Assembly: GCA_001313065.1 (NCBI GenBank)
Contig: BBFD01000085.1
Location: forward strand, 1 to 13,975
Length of the DNA stretch: 13,975 nt
Origin: Silvimonas sp. JCM 19000
Lineage (GTDB): Bacteria; Pseudomonadota; Gammaproteobacteria; Burkholderiales; Chitinibacteraceae
Reading direction: 5' to 3'
The notes under the pieces are model-generated. The model saw only the letters and a program-made list of their open reading frames with translations. It was not told the origin of the DNA and ran no database searches. Positions 7,779-13,975 of the stretch are shown here, piece after piece. The position numbers were made by a program, and so were the translations under genes. Positions within the stretch are counted from its first letter, which is position 1. Every line of letters begins with the position of its first letter.

Positions 7779-9384
7779 GCCTCGAACCCATCACCCTGCT
7801 CGACGCCGAACTCGATCGCGTGCGTTTGTTTCTGAAATCGGCGCCCGACGAAGCACGCCGCGCCGCACTCGATATCGCGGAAGAAGCCAGCGTATTGCGC
7901 GCCCGCAAAACGCTGAGCCGGGCGCAGCTGTACCACGCGCTGGCACTGAGTTGGGAAGGTGAGGACGCTGCCGCTGGCTTGCTGGAAAAAGCCATCGACC
8001 TGGCGCGCCGCCAGCGCCTGGATGCGGACTTGCCGATGGCTCTCGACCGCGCAGCCGACCTGGCGCTGATGCACGGCCGCTTTGACATGGCGATGCGCCA
8101 TTGGGTGGAGTGCCTCGAATATGCGATGGAAGCGCAAGACACCGCGATGTGCGTGTGCGGCCATCTAGGCGTTGGCAAGATCTATTACGCGCTGGAAGAT
8201 TACGAGCAAGCCAAGTCGCATCATTTGCGCTCGGCTGGCTACGGCCTGGCGTTTTACGACCCGACCATCTACAGCGCAATCTATCTGTGCCTGGCCACCG
8301 ATTACCTGCGCCTCGGCCAGATCCCCAGCGCCTTTGTCGCGCTCAAGATTGCCCACGATGCGCTGCCCGAAGTGCAGGGCTATGAAGCCTGGCATGTGGA
8401 ACTGGCGGTGTATTACGCCGAGGCCCATGCCGCTGCCGGCCATGCCGAAGAAGCGCAGCGCTGGATCAGCCAGGCGCTGGCCTTGTCGCGTGATGCAGGC
8501 CCCTTGTTCCGATGGGCGCGCGCATTGGCCTTGCTGTCGCATGGCACTTATCTAACGCGCAACGGCGATCCCGAGGACGCCATTCAATCGCTGCATGAAG
8601 CACTCGAATTTGCCACCGCCGTGAATGCCTCATGGCAGACGCTGCAAGCACATCGCTTGCTGTACCAGTTGTATAAAGACGGCGCGCAACATGAGCTGGC
8701 GTTGTTGCATCACCGTGCTTTGCATCAATGCCAGATCACGCTGCAACAACGCGCGCGTGAGCAGCGCCTGCAACGCGCGACGCAACGGCGTTTGCACAAG
8801 CTGGAACAACGTATGGAGCTGGAGCAGGCGCGCCACGAAAACCATCATTTGATGGCACGGGTGCAGACGCATGAACAGACCATCCAGAACCTGTCGAGCG
8901 CGGCGCAGACTGACCCCTTGACCGGCGCATGGAACCGGCGGGCGCTGGAAGAGCGCCTGCAAACCTTGCATGCCGAAGCCCGCGGTTCACAACAGGCGAT
9001 GTCCGTGTTGATGATCGATCTGGATCACTTCAAGGAAATCAACGATCGCTTTACCCATCTGGTGGGCGACAAGGTCTTGCAGCAGGTGGTCAAGCTGATC
9101 GGCCAGACTTGTCGCAACAACGAATTCGTGGCGCGCTATGGCGGCGAAGAATTTACCCTGCTACTGCCCGGTGCCTCGCTGGAGGCGGCCAGCCATGTGC
9201 AGAACGTGTGCGCCATGCGGTGGCGGCTTATGACTGGCGCGCCATCGAGGCAGAATTGCACGTTACGGTCAGCATAGGCGCGGCCGCGCTGCGCAGCGAT
9301 GAGCCGCATCAGGCTTTGCTGGCACGCGCGGACATGGCCTTGTATGCCGCTAAACGCGCGGGCCGCAACCGCATCAATGCCTGA
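7775..9384 (+). CDS. TPR-repeat diguanylate cyclase (GGEEF; frameshifted)
   Basis: Predicted to make c-di-GMP from two GTP. Residues about 1-330 are TPR-like repeats (LGVGKIYYALEDYEQAKSH, LATDYLRLGQIPSAF, TYLTRNGDPEDAIQS). A long charged coiled coil (about 330-375) leads into a GGDEF domain starting DPLTGAWNRR. Intact motifs are MIDLDHFKEIND (metal and substrate binding) and RYGGEEF near residue 456. The inhibitory-site position reads RNNE and not RxxD, so product inhibition may be weaker. One G is missing near 9199 (GTGGCAGAACG expected), after which the domain ends normally (VTVSIGAA, ADMALYAAKRAGRN). Corrected length is about 536 residues. Its ATG overlaps the previous stop as ATGA, so the two genes are translationally coupled. 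No membrane segment is present; the TPR array probably senses or docks a protein partner. Confidence 0.88.
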
Positions 9385-9407
9385 GTGGGCGCGGCAGGTA
9401 CTGCGGT

Positions 9408-9439
9408 AAAAAAGGGCGGCCCAGGCCGCCCTTTTTTTT
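9408..9439. terminator. Bidirectional intrinsic terminator between convergent genes
   Basis: An A6 run, the GGGCGGCC/GGCCGCCC stem and a T8 run form a symmetric terminator. It serves the diguanylate cyclase operon on + and the oxidoreductase operon on -. Confidence 0.9.
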
Positions 9440-9457
9440 GGCATTACCACGCTGCGC

Positions 9458-11456
<1,999 letters not shown>

Positions 11457-11489
11457 TCAGTTGATAAGCACAACCTGGCGCCGCCGGTT

Positions 11490-11503
11490 TAGACCGATCG
11501 GTC
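11490..11503. promoter_or_regulatory. NemR-like operator palindrome upstream of the flavin oxidoreductase
   Basis: TAGACCGATCGGTC contains the perfect 12-bp palindrome GACCGATCGGTC. It matches most of the TAGACC-N4-GGTCTA box I recall for the electrophile-sensing TetR-family repressor NemR of E. coli, which controls the Old Yellow Enzyme gene nemA. The last two bases differ (GC instead of TA). It lies in the right place to block the - strand gene. No NemR-like regulator gene is in the window. Confidence 0.5.
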
Positions 11504-11550
11504 GCGTCATCCTGGCAGATGGAGCCGCCGCGCGCACGCACAAGTGTTTT

Positions 11551-11580
11551 TTGTGATCAGAATTTGGTGCAGCGCAATAT
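11551..11580 (+). promoter_or_regulatory. Weak candidate promoter for rquA
   Basis: TTGTGA (11551-11556), an 18-base spacer and CAATAT (11575-11580) are a poor match to sigma-70. CACAA at 11539-11543 and TTGTG at 11551-11555 form an inverted repeat over the -35. I found no FNR box (TTGAT-N4-ATCAA) in this 180-base divergent region, although oxygen control would be expected. Confidence 0.25.
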
Positions 11581-11637
11581 CAGACCATTCGCAAACTGCC
11601 ATGCTGTGGTCTTTCTTTGTAGAGGCTATGCCCCATC

Positions 11638-12393
11638 ATGACTACACCTCCGCGACCAGAAACGCTTGTCGACACGCTGCCCACCACGCCACGGCCCGAC
11701 CTTGAACCCGATCATCATGGCGTGCCCGATTACATGCTCGAAGTGTATGACTGGGCCTATGTCAATTCTCGCAATGTGCGTTGGCTGGACCGCAATCTGG
11801 TGGTGCGCACCTTGTTGTTTGCGCAAGACCAACGCTGATGCGCGCCTATCTGGAGCGTATCCGCCCCTGCGCGCGGGTGTGGCAAGTGGCGCATGTGTAC
11901 GGTGATCTGGTACAGCGGGCGGCGCGCCGGGTTGAGGCGACGGGCGCGTTCCACCTGACCGACGTGACGCCCGCGCAGGTACGCCATGCGCGCGCCAAGC
12001 TTGAAGGCATGCCTTGGGCCAAAGTGTGGCAATACGACGCAGCGCAGTTTGCTGGCGTGGGCCAGTACGATCTGATCTGCAGTTTCTTTTTTTGCTGCAC
12101 GAAGTGCCGGAAGACAAAAAAATCCGCCGTGGTCAATCGTATGCTGGAGCAACTGGCGCCAGGCGCTGAGGCGGTGTTTGTCGATTACCACAAACCGGCA
12201 TGGTGGCATCCGGTTGGTTGGTTGCTACGCGGCGTCAATGCATGGCTGGAGCCGTTTGCCTATGCCTTGTGGCAGCGCGAAATCTACAGCTACGCCCACG
12301 CGCCGCAGTTATTCCACTGGCACAAACGCACCTTTTTTTGGCGGCGTTTATCAATGCGTTGTCGCCACCCGGTTGCCTGAAAACGGCGCGTGA
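11638..12393 (+). CDS. rquA: Rhodoquinone biosynthesis methyltransferase-like enzyme RquA (frameshifted)
   Basis: RquA converts ubiquinone to rhodoquinone, the low-potential quinone used with fumarate reductase in anaerobic electron transport. It has a class I SAM-methyltransferase fold but catalyses an amino exchange. I recognise the family by PDYMLEVYDWAYVNSRNVR near residue 30, QVAHVYGDLVQR where the SAM loop sits, the HEVP segment, AVFVDYHKPAWWHP, and the C-terminal EPFAYALWQREI and KRTFFGGVYQ. Frame changes: C missing near 11834 (CGCCTGATG expected), T7 at 12087-12093 should be five (FFLLHEVPEDK), A7 at 12116-12122 should be six (KKSAVVNRML), and T7 at 12333-12339 should be six (TFFGGVYQ). 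Corrected length is about 250 residues, with the stop at TGA 12391-12393. ATG 11638 is chosen because its frame leads into the family; AGAGG at 11621-11625 is a distant ribosome binding site. The fold is certain and the RquA assignment quite likely. Confidence 0.85.
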
Positions 12394-12697
12394 TGTCATC
12401 GCGCTGACAGGTGTTTCCGGCAAAACACTCGACGGGGGGGATGGCATGCGTATAATGTGCCCGGCGTGGTCGCAAACTGGCGCCGTACCCCTCAGGCAGC
12501 CAATACCGGGTGTGCAACCAGCATGCAGGTTTTCTGATAGCGCAAACTGTCGACGCCGGCAGTTGCCTTAAAGCCAAATAAACCGAACCACGCTGAGCGT
12601 ACCAGTCGTCGCCGTTCTCACCTGACAATTCTCTGTATCCGCTCTGGACTGGGCCGCGCACGCGGCGTGGGCCGATACACGCTCTGGAGTTATTTGC
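12394..12697 (+). other. Intergenic region: candidate promoter and long leader of rhlE
   Basis: No gene is apparent. A perfect TATAAT lies at 12451-12456 without a clear -35. If used, it starts an rhlE mRNA near 12463 with a leader of about 235 nt. A small hairpin (GTGTTT 12411-12416 with AAACAC 12423-12428) follows rquA but has no T tract. A G7 run at 12434-12440 is the only long G run in the window and may be misread. Confidence 0.45.
12640..12688 (+). repeat. 9-bp direct repeat flanking a palindrome before the rhlE start
   Basis: CGCTCTGGA occurs at 12640-12648 and again at 12680-12688, exactly 40 bases apart. The second copy holds the GGAG ribosome binding site of rhlE. Between them lies GCCGCG-CA-CGCGGC at 12653-12666, a perfect 6-bp stem. 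The spacing suggests a leader structure near the ribosome binding site, but a local duplication by chance is possible. Confidence 0.4.
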
Positions 12698-13975
12698 ATG
12701 ACCTTTTCCGCTTTAGGACTCGCGGATGAACTCGTTCGCGCCGTAACCGAACTGGGTTACACCGAACCGACCCCCATTCAAGCCCAAGCGATCCCGGCCG
12801 TTCTTGCCGGAGACGACATCATGGCCGGTGCGCAAACCGGCACCGGCAAAACCGCCGGCTTTACCCTGCCCATTCTGCAATTACTTAGCGCCAATCCGAT
12901 TACGGTCAAACGCGGCGAAAAAAAAGCCCCGATCCGTGCGCTGGTGCTGACCCCCACCCGTGAACTCGCCGCGCAAGTTGAAGAAAGCGTGCGCGATTAC
13001 GGCAAATACACCGAACACAAATCGCACTGCATTTTTTGGCGGTGTGAGCATCAATCCACAGATCAAGGCGCTCAAGGGCCGCGTGGATATTCTGGTTGCC
13101 ACGCCCGGCCGCTTGCTCGACCACGCCCAGCAAGGCACGGTCGATCTGTCGACGGTAGAAATCCTGGTACTGGATGAAGCCGACCGCATGCTGGACATGG
13201 GCTTTATCCACGACATTAAAAAAAAGTGCTGGCCCTGCTGCCGAAAAAAAACGCCAGAACCTGTTGTTCTCGGCACTTATTCGGACGAAATCAAGCAACT
13301 GGCCGACACCCTGCTGAACCAGCCCGTGCTGATCGAAGTGGCACGTCGCAATGCGACGGTTGAAGCCATTACGCAAAAAAAAGTGGTGCTGGTTGATCGC
13401 GAAAAGAAACGCCAGTTGCTGGCGCATCTGATCAAGCAGAACAACTGGTTCCAGGTGCTGGTATTCACGCGCACCAAACACGGTGCCAACCGGCTAGCGG
13501 AACAACTCAGCAAAGAAGAAATTCCCGCTCTTGCCATCCACGGTAACAAGAGCCAGTCGGCCCGTACCCGTGCGCTGAGCGAGTTCAAATCCGGCACGCT
13601 GCAAGTGCTGGTGGCAACCGACATCGCCGCCCGTGGCATCGACATCGAAGAACTGCCGCACGTGATCAACTTTGAGCTGCCCATGGTGCTGAAGACTACG
13701 TTCACCGTATCGGCCGTACCGGCCGTGCCGGTGCCGAAGGCGAAGCGCTGTCGCTGGTATGCATAGACGAAATGCGACTGTTGTCGGATATCGAAAAGCT
13801 GACCAAACGCAGCCTGACGCGCGAAATTGTGCCGGGCTTCGAGCCGGATCCGAATGCCAAGCGGAGCCGATTGAACAAGGCGCCGTGGTCGCCAGCAACA
13901 GGGCCAGGGCCGTGGTCAAGGCCGTGGCGATCAGCAAGCGCGCAGCGTGGTGCCGGTCGTGGCCAACGCGGTCAG
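12698..13975 (+). CDS. rhlE: DEAD-box ATP-dependent RNA helicase RhlE (3' partial, frameshifted)
   Basis: Unwinds RNA in ribosome maturation and RNA turnover, in the cytoplasm. Motifs in order: Q motif [23 protein letters not shown], Ia PTRELAAQ, Ib [59 protein letters not shown]. Motifs III and VI appear only after correction (LLFSATYSDEI and [11 protein letters not shown]). Extensive agreement with E. coli RhlE ([41 protein letters not shown]) supports the symbol. Frame changes: T6 at 13032-13037 (five expected), A8 at 13218-13225 and at 13244-13251 (six each expected), one base missing near 13276, and G missing near 13687, 13861 and 13882. A8 at 13375-13382 is in frame but probably inflated. 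After correction the end is an RNA-binding Arg/Gly/Gln-rich tail ([19 protein letters not shown]) that continues past the window. GGAG precedes ATG 12698. Confidence 0.93.

Noticed and set aside
11457..11637. FNR box controlling rquA
   Set aside because: TTGAT at 11461 has no ATCAA partner at the right distance, and no other match to TTGAT-N4-ATCAA was found.

Overview
The window looks like ordinary chromosome from a GC-rich betaproteobacterium, most likely of the order Neisseriales. This is inferred from the gene families (a RhlE very close to the enterobacterial type, a beta/gamma-type Orn/Lys/Arg decarboxylase, RquA, and linked TPR-GGDEF proteins), not from a marker gene. I see no tRNA, rRNA, CRISPR array, insertion sequence or phage gene.

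Layout, left to right. (1) The 3' part of a Tim44-domain membrane protein, with a terminator. (2) A small lipoprotein of unknown function, then a Crp-family regulator and the tRNA-modification enzyme Sua5 (threonylcarbamoyl-AMP synthase), all on +. (3) A 370-base intergenic region with a promoter, a structured RNA of about 160 nt that I cannot classify, and a strong intrinsic terminator, directly upstream of (4) a PLP-dependent Orn/Lys/Arg decarboxylase. (5) A short convergent gene on - encoding a charged protein of about 61 residues. (6) Two translationally coupled paralogues on +, each with TPR repeats, a coiled coil and a GGDEF fold: the first has lost every catalytic motif, the second keeps GGEEF. 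(7) A bidirectional terminator and a two-gene operon on -: an Old Yellow Enzyme flavin oxidoreductase and a beta-hydroxyacid dehydrogenase, with a NemR-like palindrome upstream. (8) Divergently, rquA, the enzyme that makes rhodoquinone from ubiquinone. (9) A leader of about 240 nt and the DEAD-box RNA helicase gene rhlE, which runs off the window end.

Reading frames are broken in almost every gene, and the breaks follow two rules. A/T homopolymers are too long (true 4-6 read as 5-8), and one base is missing from short runs, mostly GG or CC in a GGC/GCC context. Because family conservation resumes exactly after each site, and because housekeeping genes are hit as often as the rest, I read these as sequencing or assembly errors, not as pseudogenes. 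I give each gene its full span and note where the frame changes. The corrected proteins have normal family lengths.

Functionally, the region suggests a bacterium with low-oxygen physiology (rhodoquinone, acid-stress-type amino-acid decarboxylation), electrophile or enal detoxification (Old Yellow Enzyme operon) and c-di-GMP signalling. The most interesting items are the dead/active GGDEF pair, rquA, the unclassified RNA before the decarboxylase, and the NemR-like operator.
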